A stretch of DNA of 64,000 bases from Pseudooceanicola antarcticus (GTDB lineage Bacteria > Pseudomonadota > Alphaproteobacteria > Rhodobacterales > Rhodobacteraceae): positions 744,001 to 808,000 of the forward strand of contig NZ_OBEA01000001.1 of the NCBI RefSeq assembly GCF_900215355.1. The letters are read 5' to 3'. Positions 52,982 through 61,308 of this stretch are shown here, one piece after another; positions within the stretch are counted from its first letter, which is position 1, and the number at the start of each line of letters is the position of its first letter. The translations under genes and the position numbers were made by a program. The notes under the pieces were generated by a model, which was given only the letters and a program-made list of their open reading frames with translations, ran no database searches and was not told the DNA's origin.

Positions 52982-53902
52982 ATGTTGATCCTGATGGGCC
53001 TGCGGAACGGGGCCCGCCATCTTGAGCCGCAGCTGGCCAGCCTCATGTCCTGCGGGCTTGAGGGCTGGGAACTGCGGGTCAGCGACGACGGTTCGACCGA
53101 CGCGGGGCGCGCGATTCTGGCGCGGTTCTCGAGGAGCCTGGCAGAGGGGCCGAACCGGGTCGTCGTCAGCGATGGACCTCAGCGGGGCTTTGCAGCCAAC
53201 TACATGTCCATGCTGGCGAATTTGCCCGAGTTTCCGGGACCCGTGGCGCTGGCGGACCAGGACGATATCTGGCTGCCCGACCGGTTGGCCCATGCGATGC
53301 AGATGCTCAACCGGGTGCCGGGGCGCTTGCCTGCCTTCACCTGCGCGCGGCGGATCGACTGGGAGGCATCGACCGGTTGGATGGCGCCCTCAGCCACGTT
53401 GCGGCGCCGACCCTCCTTCGCCAATGCGCTGATCGAGAATGTCGCCTTCGGCAATACCATCGTGATGAACGGCGCCGCCGCGCGGATTGCCCGCGCCGCT
53501 GCGCCCCATGCGGGTGGGATCTACGCCCATGATTGGTTCCTCTACCAGCTGCTGACCGGTGCCGGGGCGCTCTGTCTGGCCGAGCGCAGCCCGGCGCTGC
53601 TCTACCGACAGCACCCGCACAACGCGATTGGCGCTCCGGGCGGGCCGCGAGAGTGGAGCGGGCGGAAGATTGCCGTGCTGCAGGGGCTTTACGCCCTGCG
53701 CATCGGGGCGCAACTTGGGGCTCTTGAGCGCTGTCAACACCTGTTGCTGCCAGAGAATCGCGCCATCCTTCTGCTGCTGGCACGGGCGCGGCGCGTCGGC
53801 ATGGCGCGACGGTTGCAGAAGCTTTGGCAGGCGGGACTCTATCGCCAGAATTGGCCGGGCAACCTGGGGTTCTGGGGGGCCGCGATCCTTGGAAAGATCT
53901 GA
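52982..53902 (+). CDS. glycosyltransferase family 2 protein
   Basis: A 306-residue GT-A enzyme: RVSDDGSTDAGRAIL near the N-terminus binds the nucleotide, ADQDDIWLPDRLA supplies the DxD metal motif, and ENVAFGNTIVMN with AHDWFLYQLL matches rhamnosyltransferase-type GT2 proteins. The ATG with GAGGAGGG ahead is chosen; a GTG 40 codons upstream would add a tail not seen in the family. It is followed 13 bases later by another glycosyltransferase gene on the same strand. Confidence 0.88.
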   Translation: MLILMGLRNGARHLEPQLASLMSCGLEGWELRVSDDGSTDAGRAILARFSRSLAEGPNRVVVSDGPQRGFAANYMSMLANLPEFPGPVALADQDDIWLPDRLAHAMQMLNRVPGRLPAFTCARRIDWEASTGWMAPSATLRRRPSFANALIENVAFGNTIVMNGAAARIARAAAPHAGGIYAHDWFLYQLLTGAGALCLAERSPALLYRQHPHNAIGAPGGPREWSGRKIAVLQGLYALRIGAQLGALERCQHLLLPENRAILLLLARARRVGMARRLQKLWQAGLYRQNWPGNLGFWGAAILGKI

Positions 53903-53915
53903 GGCCGGAGCGCCC

Positions 53916-55187
53916 ATGATACCGAAAGTGCTGCTGATCGGCGGCGAAGGCGGGCGCAGTGGTGTACCGCGCCACTTGCAGCACCTGTTGCAGGCCTGTG
54001 AAGGACAGGCACGTTTCATCGTCCTGTCGGAACGAGACCGGGGCGGGTATGGCTTTCTCAGACGCGGCGCGGCGCGGCATATTTCCCTGCAGGGGCTACG
54101 CAGCACCCTATCGCCGCGGCAGATCTTGAGGACGGCGCATCTGCTGGTGCGATTGCTGCGCCGTGAACAGCCACAGCTCGTCTGGGCGCATGCCAGGATG
54201 GGGGTGCTGCTACTGCACCTGCTTGTGATTGCGGGGTTTTTCCGCGGGCGGCCCGAGATGCACCTGGCAATCACCTACCACGGGCTCCCTTTCGGTCCGG
54301 GGCACCGCAGGCTGCTCTCGGCGCTTTCGCTGCGGTTGGAGCGGCTCTCTCTCAGGCGCGGGCCACCACGCTGTTTGATTTTCCTCTCTACCGCCGCGCT
54401 GTCGGAGTATCGAAAAGCCGTCGGCCCGGCACTCTGTGTAAGGCACAGGTTGGCGGCGCTGGGGAATACCTCGGATGTTGGCCCCCTGCCGGAGCTGCCC
54501 CCGGCCGACGGGCAACGGCGCATTCTGGTCACCGGACGGGTGTCGCGGCAGAAATGCCTGGAACGGGCGTTGCGGATATTCACCGCATTGCCAGGGAGTT
54601 ACCGTCTGGTGCTCTGCGGCGAGGGGACCGACAGCTTCGCCTTCCGCAAACGCGCCCGCAGAATCGTCGGGGCCCATGCGTTGCGGCGGATCGACTTTGC
54701 CGGCGTGGTCGAGGATGTCAGGCCCTACCTGGCGATTTCGGGCTGTTACCTGCTGACCTCGCTCTACGAAGGCCAGCCGATCGGCGCGCTCGAAGCCTTC
54801 GAGGCGGGGTTGCCATTGGCACTTCCGGATATTCCGGGTTGCCAGGCTCTGCTCTCGGCGCATCCGCACGCGGTGGCGCTGACCCGGCGGGAGGCGGAGA
54901 ATCCGGTAGAGGATGCCTTGCGGATCGTTGCCCTCGCAGAGGCGCACGGCCGGTCGCCCTTCCGCCACCGGGCGGAGACCCGCGCGGCCTGGGCGCGGCA
55001 ATTCGGGCTCTCTCGATGGGCCGAGGACATGCGCAGCTTGTTGGCGGCCCTGGTGCCCGAGATCCGCGATCCCGAGGCCGCCAGACGCGAAGAGACGCAG
55101 GAGGTCGCGCGGCCTGATCCACGGATTTTGCCCTTCCCGCCCCGCAATCAGGATGCGCCGGGGGGCCGGCCCCGGTCGGGAAGCTAG
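53916..55187 (+). CDS. glycosyltransferase family 4 protein
   Basis: A 423-residue GT-B enzyme. It starts LLIGGEGGRSGVPRHLQHLL, a glycine-rich acceptor-side loop; the donor half has RRILVTGRVSRQKCLERAL, LVLCGEGTD and the E-x7-E motif SLYEGQPIGALEAFEAGLPL. The last 50 residues are polar and probably disordered. It forms an operon with the GT2 gene. Donor and acceptor are unknown; the setting suggests assembly of the same glycan as the other transferases here. It converges on the kinase gene with 16 bases between stops. Confidence 0.88.
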   Translation: MIPKVLLIGGEGGRSGVPRHLQHLLQACEGQARFIVLSERDRGGYGFLRRGAARHISLQGLRSTLSPRQILRTAHLLVRLLRREQPQLVWAHARMGVLLLHLLVIAGFFRGRPEMHLAITYHGLPFGPGHRRLLSALSLRLERLSLRRGPPRCLIFLSTAALSEYRKAVGPALCVRHRLAALGNTSDVGPLPELPPADGQRRILVTGRVSRQKCLERALRIFTALPGSYRLVLCGEGTDSFAFRKRARRIVGAHALRRIDFAGVVEDVRPYLAISGCYLLTSLYEGQPIGALEAFEAGLPLALPDIPGCQALLSAHPHAVALTRREAENPVEDALRIVALAEAHGRSPFRHRAETRAAWARQFGLSRWAEDMRSLLAALVPEIRDPEAARREETQEVARPDPRILPFPPRNQDAPGGRPRSGS

Positions 55188-55203
55188 GAGCGGGCCGATG
55201 CTT

Positions 55204-56994
55204 TCAGGTGTCGTAGCGCAGCACCGGCAGGGTGACGGCGAAGCGGGTGCCTCGGCCCACCTCCGAATCGAGAGAAAGCTCGTGGTCCAGCAGCGCGCAG
55301 GCGCGTTCGACGATGGCAAGGCCCAGACCCATGCCCTCGGAAGCGCTGGCGGCGGAATCGAGGCGCTGGAACTCGCGGAAGATATCGCGGGTCCGGTCGG
55401 CAGGAATGCCGGGGCCGGTGTCGATCACCTCGACGCTGACCTCATCGCCCCGCCGCCGCGCGCCCATCAGGACGGTCCCTTCGCGGGTGTAGCGCACCGC
55501 ATTGGTCAGCAGGTTCTGCAAGACCCGCCGCAGGTAGGTGGGGTCGCTGGCGACGATGGCGGAGGAGGGCACGACGCGCAGCCGCAGCCCCTTGGCGCGG
55601 GCCTCGGGCGCCAGTTCGTCGCCAAGCTGCCGCATCAGCCGCGAGAGAGAGACATTGCCCACATGGACCTCGGTGCGGCCGGAATCGAGGCGCGAGATAT
55701 CCACCAGCGCATCCATAAGGTGCTCGACGCTTTCCAGGGCGCGGCGCGCCTTGCCAAGGATCGGTGCCGCCTCGACCGAGGCCTCGTCTTCGGCCGAGGC
55801 AAGAAAAAGCTTGGCCGCCGAAAGGGGTTGCAGCAGGTCATGGCTGGCGGCGGCGACAAAACGCGACTTGGTTTCATTGGCCAGCGCGGCCTCTTCCAAC
55901 GCGGCCTCAAGTTCCTCGGTGCGCTCCGAAACGCGGGCCTCCAGCGCTTCGTTGAGGAAACTCAACGCGCGGACGGCCTCTCGTTCATTGGTCAGATCGG
56001 TGAAGCTGATGACGAAGCCGCGGTCGGGCATCTCCTGAGCGAAGACGCCGAGGGTGAAATCGCCTTCGCGGATGATCTCGAAGGACAGAGGTGGCCGACC
56101 GTCCTGGCGCCGGGTCCAGTTGCGGATCAGCTCGGCCTTGATGCCATCGGCAAAGGTGAAGCTGCCCTCCATCCAGTCGACCAGCTTCTCGGCGTGAATG
56201 CCCATGTAGAACATGCGCAGCGGGAAGGCGAGGAGCTCTCCGACCCGCCGGTTCCAGCCGACCAGCCGCGACTGGCGGTCGAAGATGCAGATCCCCTGGT
56301 CCAGGTGCTCGAGCGTGGCGCGGATCAGCCGCGCCTGGTCGTCCAGCATCCGCTCGCGTTCCTGGCGCTCGATCCGCATGATGTCGGTGACATCGGTCTG
56401 CAGGATCACCGAGCCGCCATCGGGGGTGCGGTGCTCGCTGACCTGGACCCATCGGTTCCAGTTGAGCCGCACGTTGAGCAACACGTTGCGGTCCTTGTGC
56501 CGCGCCATGCGCCGCCGCTGCCAATCCTCGCGGGTTTCGCCGGGCGGCAGGGTGAGGTGAGGCGAGCGGCTGACGATCTCGATGTAGTCGGCGTAGTTCA
56601 GGCCCGGCGTCAGGGCGGCGCGCACATCGGGCATATGCATGCCGAAGCGCGAGTTCGACAGAATCAGCCGCTCGTCCTGGCTGAACAGGGCAAAGCCCCC
56701 CTGCACGGCCTCGATCGCATTGATCAGGTTGGCCCGCGCGGCCTCCTTTTCGCGGTAGGCGGCGGCGAGGCGTTCGTTCGAGGTGTTGAGCAGGTCGAGC
56801 GTATCTTCCAGCTCGCGGGTGCGCTTCTGCACCTCCTGTTCCAGCAGCGAGGCGCGCTGGAACTGGGCATAGGCCACGTCCGAGGTGTCGACCTTCTGCT
56901 CGACACGCCGCATCAGGGCTTCGGCGATCCGCAGCAGGCGGGCGATCTGGGCGTCAGCCGGTTCGCTGGTATCGACCAGATCTTCGATCGACAT
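55204..56994 (-). CDS. PAS sensor histidine kinase (NahK-like)
   Basis: The 596-residue protein has an N-terminal coiled coil (about 35-85), a first PAS domain (about 88-200, AVQGGFALFSQDERLILSN), a second PAS domain (about 218-340, LEHLDQGICIFDRQSRLVGW), a second coiled coil, HisKA with AASHDLLQPL (His385) and HATPase with NLLTNAVRYT, DTGPGIP and GMGLGLAI. No receiver is attached and no membrane segment is seen. The PAS and HisKA types recall NahK/ErcS'-like kinases. Its ATG overlaps the FIST gene stop by one base, so kinase and FIST protein are made together. Confidence 0.9.
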   Translation of the reverse strand: MSIEDLVDTSEPADAQIARLLRIAEALMRRVEQKVDTSDVAYAQFQRASLLEQEVQKRTRELEDTLDLLNTSNERLAAAYREKEAARANLINAIEAVQGGFALFSQDERLILSNSRFGMHMPDVRAALTPGLNYADYIEIVSRSPHLTLPPGETREDWQRRRMARHKDRNVLLNVRLNWNRWVQVSEHRTPDGGSVILQTDVTDIMRIERQERERMLDDQARLIRATLEHLDQGICIFDRQSRLVGWNRRVGELLAFPLRMFYMGIHAEKLVDWMEGSFTFADGIKAELIRNWTRRQDGRPPLSFEIIREGDFTLGVFAQEMPDRGFVISFTDLTNEREAVRALSFLNEALEARVSERTEELEAALEEAALANETKSRFVAAASHDLLQPLSAAKLFLASAEDEASVEAAPILGKARRALESVEHLMDALVDISRLDSGRTEVHVGNVSLSRLMRQLGDELAPEARAKGLRLRVVPSSAIVASDPTYLRRVLQNLLTNAVRYTREGTVLMGARRRGDEVSVEVIDTGPGIPADRTRDIFREFQRLDSAASASEGMGLGLAIVERACALLDHELSLDSEVGRGTRFAVTLPVLRYDT

Positions 56995-58175
56995 CAACGC
57001 GGGCCCCGCGTGGTGCCAGGCGCATAGATGGCGAGCCCGGTCATCGTGTGGTTCATGTGCATGCCGCCCTGCTGCTCTCCGGTGGTCGAAAGGCCCCGCA
57101 CCCGGCGGCGCGTCAGGATGCGGGAGAGCGAGGCCAGACGGTTGCTGCGCGTCGCCTCCAGGCGGCGCAGCAGAGAATCGAAGGTCAGGATCATCTCGGG
57201 GGCGACGGGCAGGGACAGCGCGGCCAGCTCTCTTTCCAGGTGCATGACCATCTCTTCCCCGGCGGCGACGGTCAGGACCATGCCCTCGCCAAGGGCCGAG
57301 TGGAACTGCAGCGCTCCCTCGGGGGTCGCGCAGCGAATGGCGCGGACGTGGTGGTCGGTGCCGACGCGCACGACCAGCGGATTGGCGGTGAAATCGGCCT
57401 CGGTCAGGGTCTCGGGGTCGAGCCGTAGAAGGCGGGCATATTCCCGTGCCGCCGGGACGCCGTTGATCTCGAGTGCCAGGCGGCGTTCGGGGTCTGCGCG
57501 GGTCACCACCATGCGGCGGCTGGTGGGGTGGAAGTGATCGGTGCGGAAGGTGCGGACGGGGCAGCGGGTGCGGACCTGCAGCAGCACCGCCCCGTGGCCC
57601 GTGCCATCGCTGCCGAAGACCATGGCCGGCTCTTCAGCCTCGGCGCATCCGATCGAGGCGCCGACCAGCGGCACCGGACCAAGCGCGGAGGCCACCCGTG
57701 CCATCATCTCATCCTCGCGCAGCTTCGTGCCGTCGATCAGCAGGATCGCAAATTCATGAGGCCAGTCAGGGGCTTCGCGGTTCAGCCGGGATCGCGCGGT
57801 CAGGATCTTGCGGACCAGGGCGCCGGTGGAATGGGCCTCTCCTTCGGTAAAGGCGATGGAGGCCGTGCGGAAATGGCTGCGCGGCAGGCCGACTCCCAGC
57901 ACCTTGCCGTGGGTATATCCGGTGCTGTCGATCTCGCCCGCGCTGGTGCAACCAAGCACCTTGCCGGGCCGGAAGACCCCGCTGGCCATCTCGGCAAAGG
58001 CCTTGGTGTCGGCCTCGGGAGAGGCAAAGAGCAAAGTGCAGTCGAGATCGGATCGCCCCAGCCTTTCGGCGAGGATCTGGGCCGCCATCGGCATCTGGAT
58101 ATCCACCGAGGCGGAGCTGAGAATGCTCTGCCCGCCTGGCAGCGCGAAGGCTGTGGTGCTGGCGTTGGTGTCCAT
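56994..58175 (-). CDS. FIST domain sensory protein (NosP-like candidate)
   Basis: A 393-residue protein made of a FIST N domain (about 15-215; CTLLFASPEAD, VLGCTSAGEID, VPLVGASIGCAEA) and a FIST C domain (about 225-370; REYARLLRLDPETL, LVVRVGTDHHVRAIRCA). FIST proteins are cytosolic ligand sensors; the NosP subgroup binds heme and nitric oxide and controls an adjacent kinase. Whether this one binds heme cannot be seen. The chosen ATG has GGGGGA five bases ahead; an ATG eight codons upstream is the alternative. It lies between the LuxR-type regulator gene and the kinase gene. Confidence 0.88.
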   Translation of the reverse strand: MDTNASTTAFALPGGQSILSSASVDIQMPMAAQILAERLGRSDLDCTLLFASPEADTKAFAEMASGVFRPGKVLGCTSAGEIDSTGYTHGKVLGVGLPRSHFRTASIAFTEGEAHSTGALVRKILTARSRLNREAPDWPHEFAILLIDGTKLREDEMMARVASALGPVPLVGASIGCAEAEEPAMVFGSDGTGHGAVLLQVRTRCPVRTFRTDHFHPTSRRMVVTRADPERRLALEINGVPAAREYARLLRLDPETLTEADFTANPLVVRVGTDHHVRAIRCATPEGALQFHSALGEGMVLTVAAGEEMVMHLERELAALSLPVAPEMILTFDSLLRRLEATRSNRLASLSRILTRRRVRGLSTTGEQQGGMHMNHTMTGLAIYAPGTTRGPR

Positions 58176-58241
58176 TTTGTCCCCCGGTAGCGCTCCCATG
58201 GCTGCCTCGAACAGGTCTCAGGTTGGTGCCTCGTTCCCGGT

Positions 58242-58919
58242 TCAGGCCTCTCTCTGAAGTACGTGGCTGAAGCTGGTTTCGCTGGCCAGGAGGGCCGCCT
58301 GGGTGCGGCTCTGCACCCCCAGCTTGCGCATGATCGCCGTCACATGGGCTTTCACAGTGGTCTCGGCGATCGAAAGTTCATAGGCGATCTGCTTGTTCAG
58401 CATCCCCGCCTTGATCAGGTCCAGGATGCGGGCCTGCTGGTGGGTCAGGGTGGCCATGCGGATCAGCACCTCGTCCCGTTTGACCGAGCCGTCGTCATCG
58501 CCGCTGGCGCTGTCGAGAAACTCGTCCGGCACGAAGCTTTCGCCACGGCGGAGCCGGTCGAACGCGGTGCGGAACACCTCGCGTTCGGAATGCTTGGGCA
58601 CGTAGCCCGCCGCACCGGCGCGCATCGCGGAAGAGATCAGCCGTTCTTCGGACATGGAAGAGACCACCACCACCGGGACCCCCGCCGCATTGCGCAGTCG
58701 GATCAGCCCGTCGAGTCCGGTGACATCTGGCAGATTGAGGTCGAGCACGACGATATCCGGCGCCCCGTCCCGTTGCAGCGCCTCCAGCGCTTCGGCCAGG
58801 GTTGCCGCCTTCCGGATCTCGGAAATGCCTGCCACGCTGCGCAAGGTCAGCGCCAGGGCGTCGCAGAACAACGGGTGGTCGTCCACCACCAGTGCGGTCT
58901 CCATACGATTGTGGTTCAT
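58242..58919 (-). CDS. NarL/LuxR-type response regulator
   Basis: A 225-residue regulator with a receiver (about 5-125; VVDDHPLFCDAL, Asp60 in VVLDLNLPD, Lys in YVPKHS) and a C-terminal LuxR helix-turn-helix (about 155-215; LTHQQARILDLIKAGMLNKQ, AETTVKAHVTAIMRKLGV). It is the first gene of a three-gene unit with the FIST and kinase genes and is the likely output of that kinase. In Pseudomonas the comparable regulator ErbR controls alcohol oxidation; the target here is unknown. A GACTTAAGTC palindrome lies about 128 bases before its start. Confidence 0.92.
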   Translation of the reverse strand: MNHNRMETALVVDDHPLFCDALALTLRSVAGISEIRKAATLAEALEALQRDGAPDIVVLDLNLPDVTGLDGLIRLRNAAGVPVVVVSSMSEERLISSAMRAGAAGYVPKHSEREVFRTAFDRLRRGESFVPDEFLDSASGDDDGSVKRDEVLIRMATLTHQQARILDLIKAGMLNKQIAYELSIAETTVKAHVTAIMRKLGVQSRTQAALLASETSFSHVLQREA

Positions 58920-59274
58920 GGCGCGTCCCCTCGCCTGTGTACTGACACTCTACTTCAATCTTAATGCTTCGTATATTGTCACCGTCTCTATTAAGCGTCA
59001 CCTTACAACCTAACCGTACCCAGACAATGAGAGTGCGCGTATTTACGACTTAAGTCCCATGGCTTTCATCCGCATTGCGGAACATCGCGCAGGGATCGGG
59101 GTGGTCAAGCGCGCGCTCCTTGGATGGCTCGGGACCTGCGGAGGTGGCGGAATAGCGGCGCTTCGTATTGACATGGGCGGCCTTGCCGCCAGAGTCTGCG
59201 CGGTGACGAATAGCTGTAGATCCGGCGGCCGGCCGCGCCCTCCGCGGCCCGGACCCTGATCGGGAGAGAAGAAC
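58920..59274. other. 355-base divergent promoter region
   Basis: No gene is visible. The half nearest the regulator gene is AT-rich for this genome. It holds the perfect palindrome GACTTAAGTC and, nearer coxM, a consensus-like TTGACA (59168-59173) directly followed by the hairpin GGCGGC-CTT-GCCGCC (59176-59190), though no good -10 box follows at the right distance. Confidence 0.6.
59047..59056. promoter_or_regulatory. GACTTAAGTC palindrome, candidate operator
   Basis: A perfect 10-base palindrome in the gap between the LuxR-type regulator gene and coxM, which are transcribed away from each other. LuxR-type receivers bind short palindromes as dimers, so autoregulation or control of coxM is possible, but there is no direct evidence. 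Confidence 0.35.
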
Positions 59275-60060
59275 ATGTACAATTTCGACTTCGTGAAGCC
59301 CGCGACGGTAGAAGAGGCGATTGCCGCCCTGGCCGAAGAGGATGCTCAGCCGCTCTCGGGTGGGCAGACGCTGATCCCGTCGATGAAGCAGCGGCTGAAC
59401 CAGCCGTCGGTTCTTGTCAGCCTTCTGGGGATCGAGGCACTGAAGGGCATCGGCCTGGAAGGCGACACACTGCGGATCGGCGCGGCCGCCACCCATGCCG
59501 AGGTCGCTCGCGGCGCCGGGGCCTATCCGGCCCTCGCCGCCCTGGCCCTGCGGATCGGCGATCCGGCGGTGCGCAATCGCGGCACCCTCGGCGGCAGCCT
59601 GGCCAACAACGACCCGGCGGCCTGCTACCCGGCAGCGGCGCTCGCCTCGGGCGCGACGGTGATTACCAATGCCCGCGAGATCGCGGCGGACGATTTCTTC
59701 GACGGCATGTTCACCACGGCCCTGGACGAGGGAGAGATCATCACGGCGGTGAAATTCCCCGTCCCCCAGGCGGCGGCCTACGAGAAGTTTGAACAGCCCG
59801 CCTCGCATTTCGCGCTCTGCGGTGTCTTCGTGGCCCGCTTCGCCGAGGGTGTCCGCGTCGCGGTCACCGGCGTCTCCGAAGATGGGGTCTACCGCTGGAC
59901 CGAGGCCGAGACCGCGCTCTCTGCCGATTTCTCGGAAGCGGCGCTGGAGGGGCTGACGGTCTCGGACGAGGGGATGATGTCCGACCTGCATGGCTCGGCC
60001 GCCTATCGCGCCAACCTGGTCAAGGTGCTGACCAAGCGCGCGGTCGCCGCTGCGGCCTGA
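59275..60060 (+). CDS. FAD-binding subunit of molybdopterin dehydrogenase (CoxM-like)
   Basis: A 261-residue FAD subunit of the xanthine dehydrogenase/CO dehydrogenase family. FAD-binding blocks LSGGQTLIPSMKQRL and DPAVRNRGTLGGSLANNDPA are intact, and the C-terminal CO_deh_flav_C-type domain (about 165-258) is complete. Such subunits pass electrons between a molybdopterin subunit and a [2Fe-2S] subunit; neither is encoded here, since a palindromic repeat and an opposite-strand gene follow at once. The enzyme may be split across the genome or this may be a remnant. GGGAGAG precedes the ATG. Confidence 0.92.
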   Translation: MYNFDFVKPATVEEAIAALAEEDAQPLSGGQTLIPSMKQRLNQPSVLVSLLGIEALKGIGLEGDTLRIGAAATHAEVARGAGAYPALAALALRIGDPAVRNRGTLGGSLANNDPAACYPAAALASGATVITNAREIAADDFFDGMFTTALDEGEIITAVKFPVPQAAAYEKFEQPASHFALCGVFVARFAEGVRVAVTGVSEDGVYRWTEAETALSADFSEAALEGLTVSDEGMMSDLHGSAAYRANLVKVLTKRAVAAAA

Positions 60061-60073
60061 GCGCTGAAGCTGG

Positions 60074-60096
60074 CGTAGGGTGGGTGCGAACCCACC
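60074..60096 (+). repeat. short palindromic repeat (CGTAGGGTGGGT family), copy 5
   Basis: CGTAG precedes perfect 7-base arms GGTGGGT and ACCCACC around GCGA. It fills most of the 45-base gap between the convergent coxM and YcaQ-type genes. Confidence 0.75.
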
Positions 60097-60105
60097 TGCC
60101 GCCCG

Positions 60106-61308
60106 CTATTTCGGCTCGGCCAGCCAGTCCGGGCCGAAGACCACCCGGTCGAGCCCGGCAAACCGCGCCACGCGGTCAAGTTCGGCTTCCAGCCGCTGCC
60201 GGCGCCCCTTGCCGAAGCTGATGCCGCGTTCGGGCCAGAGCCGGGTGACCTGCAGGTTGCCGCTGTCGCGGTCTGCCTTCATGTCGATCCGCCCGACCAG
60301 TTGCTCTGCCTCCAGCAGCGGGAAGACGTAGTATCCGTAGATACGTTTCGGCGCCGGGACAAAGATCTCTATCCGGTAGTGAAAGCCGAAGAGCCGCTCT
60401 GCCCGCTTGCGGTCGCGCAACGCGGGGTCGAAGGGGCTGAGCACCCGCATCCGTGCCGGTGCCGGCGGCAGCTCCGCGGCACCCTCCAGGGTGCCGGGCC
60501 GGGCAAAGCAACGCCGCATGGCGCCATCGGCGCCTTGGATCTCGACCTCTTCGATCTCGCCGCGGGCCAGGGCGGCGGCGCACCAGTCCCGCGCCTCCTG
60601 CGCCGAGGCGATGTCCCAGAAGGCCGCCAGCTCTCCGCTGGTTGCGAAGCCCAGCCGGTCCAGCGCGCCCTGCATCAGCCAGTCCAGGGTCTCGGCTTCT
60701 TCCGGGACCGGGCAACTGCCCAGCACCCGGCCGCTGAGGTCGTAATACTTGCGAAATGACTGCCTGCGAGAGATCGCCAATTCGCCGCTGCGCCAAAGAT
60801 ATTCCAGCGCGGCCTTCGAGGGGTGCCAGTCCCACCAGCCGGTCGAGGTCGGCGCCTCCTCGGCCTTCAATTCGGCGGAAGAGACCTCTCCATGCGCCGT
60901 GACGTGATCACGAACCTGTTGGAGTTCCTTGAGGAATTTCTCTCCCTGCCAGCGTGGCCAGCGACTTCTCAGGCGCTCGGCATCGCGGCGAAACCGCAAT
61001 TGCCAGTGGGGCAGGTAGTCCGTCGGGATGACCGAGGCGTCGTGGGTCCAATGTTCAAAAAGGGCGCGGTCCTTTTCGATCAGCCGCTGCAGGTGACCTG
61101 GGCGATAGGCCGGGCGGCGGGCGTAGAGGATCATGTCATGGGCCCGCGCCAGGGTGTTCACCGAGTCGATCTGCACGAAGCCAAGGCTTTGGATCAGCGC
61201 CAGAAGATCGGCACCCTTGCCCGGCCCGGTGGGGGTGATCCCCAGCCCGTGCCGATGCAGGAACAGCCGCCGCGCGCCGCGATTGTCGAGCGCCGGACGG
61301 GTCATCAT
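60106..61308 (-). CDS. YcaQ-type winged-helix DNA glycosylase (HTH_42)
   Basis: A 400-residue member of the AlkX/YcaQ family (DUF1006, HTH_42). The N-terminal block SLGFVQIDSVNTLARAHDMI contains the catalytic Q-x-D motif (Gln46-Asp48) typical of YcaQ-like enzymes, as opposed to the Q-x-Q of AlkZ. Later blocks FEHWTHDASVIP and KRIYGYYVFPLLEAEQLVGR also fit. YcaQ unhooks nitrogen-mustard-type interstrand crosslinks. The start overlaps the LacI-type gene stop by ATGA, so the two are coupled; a second ATG follows directly and could be used instead. Confidence 0.9.
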   Translation of the reverse strand: MMTRPALDNRGARRLFLHRHGLGITPTGPGKGADLLALIQSLGFVQIDSVNTLARAHDMILYARRPAYRPGHLQRLIEKDRALFEHWTHDASVIPTDYLPHWQLRFRRDAERLRSRWPRWQGEKFLKELQQVRDHVTAHGEVSSAELKAEEAPTSTGWWDWHPSKAALEYLWRSGELAISRRQSFRKYYDLSGRVLGSCPVPEEAETLDWLMQGALDRLGFATSGELAAFWDIASAQEARDWCAAALARGEIEEVEIQGADGAMRRCFARPGTLEGAAELPPAPARMRVLSPFDPALRDRKRAERLFGFHYRIEIFVPAPKRIYGYYVFPLLEAEQLVGRIDMKADRDSGNLQVTRLWPERGISFGKGRRQRLEAELDRVARFAGLDRVVFGPDWLAEPK

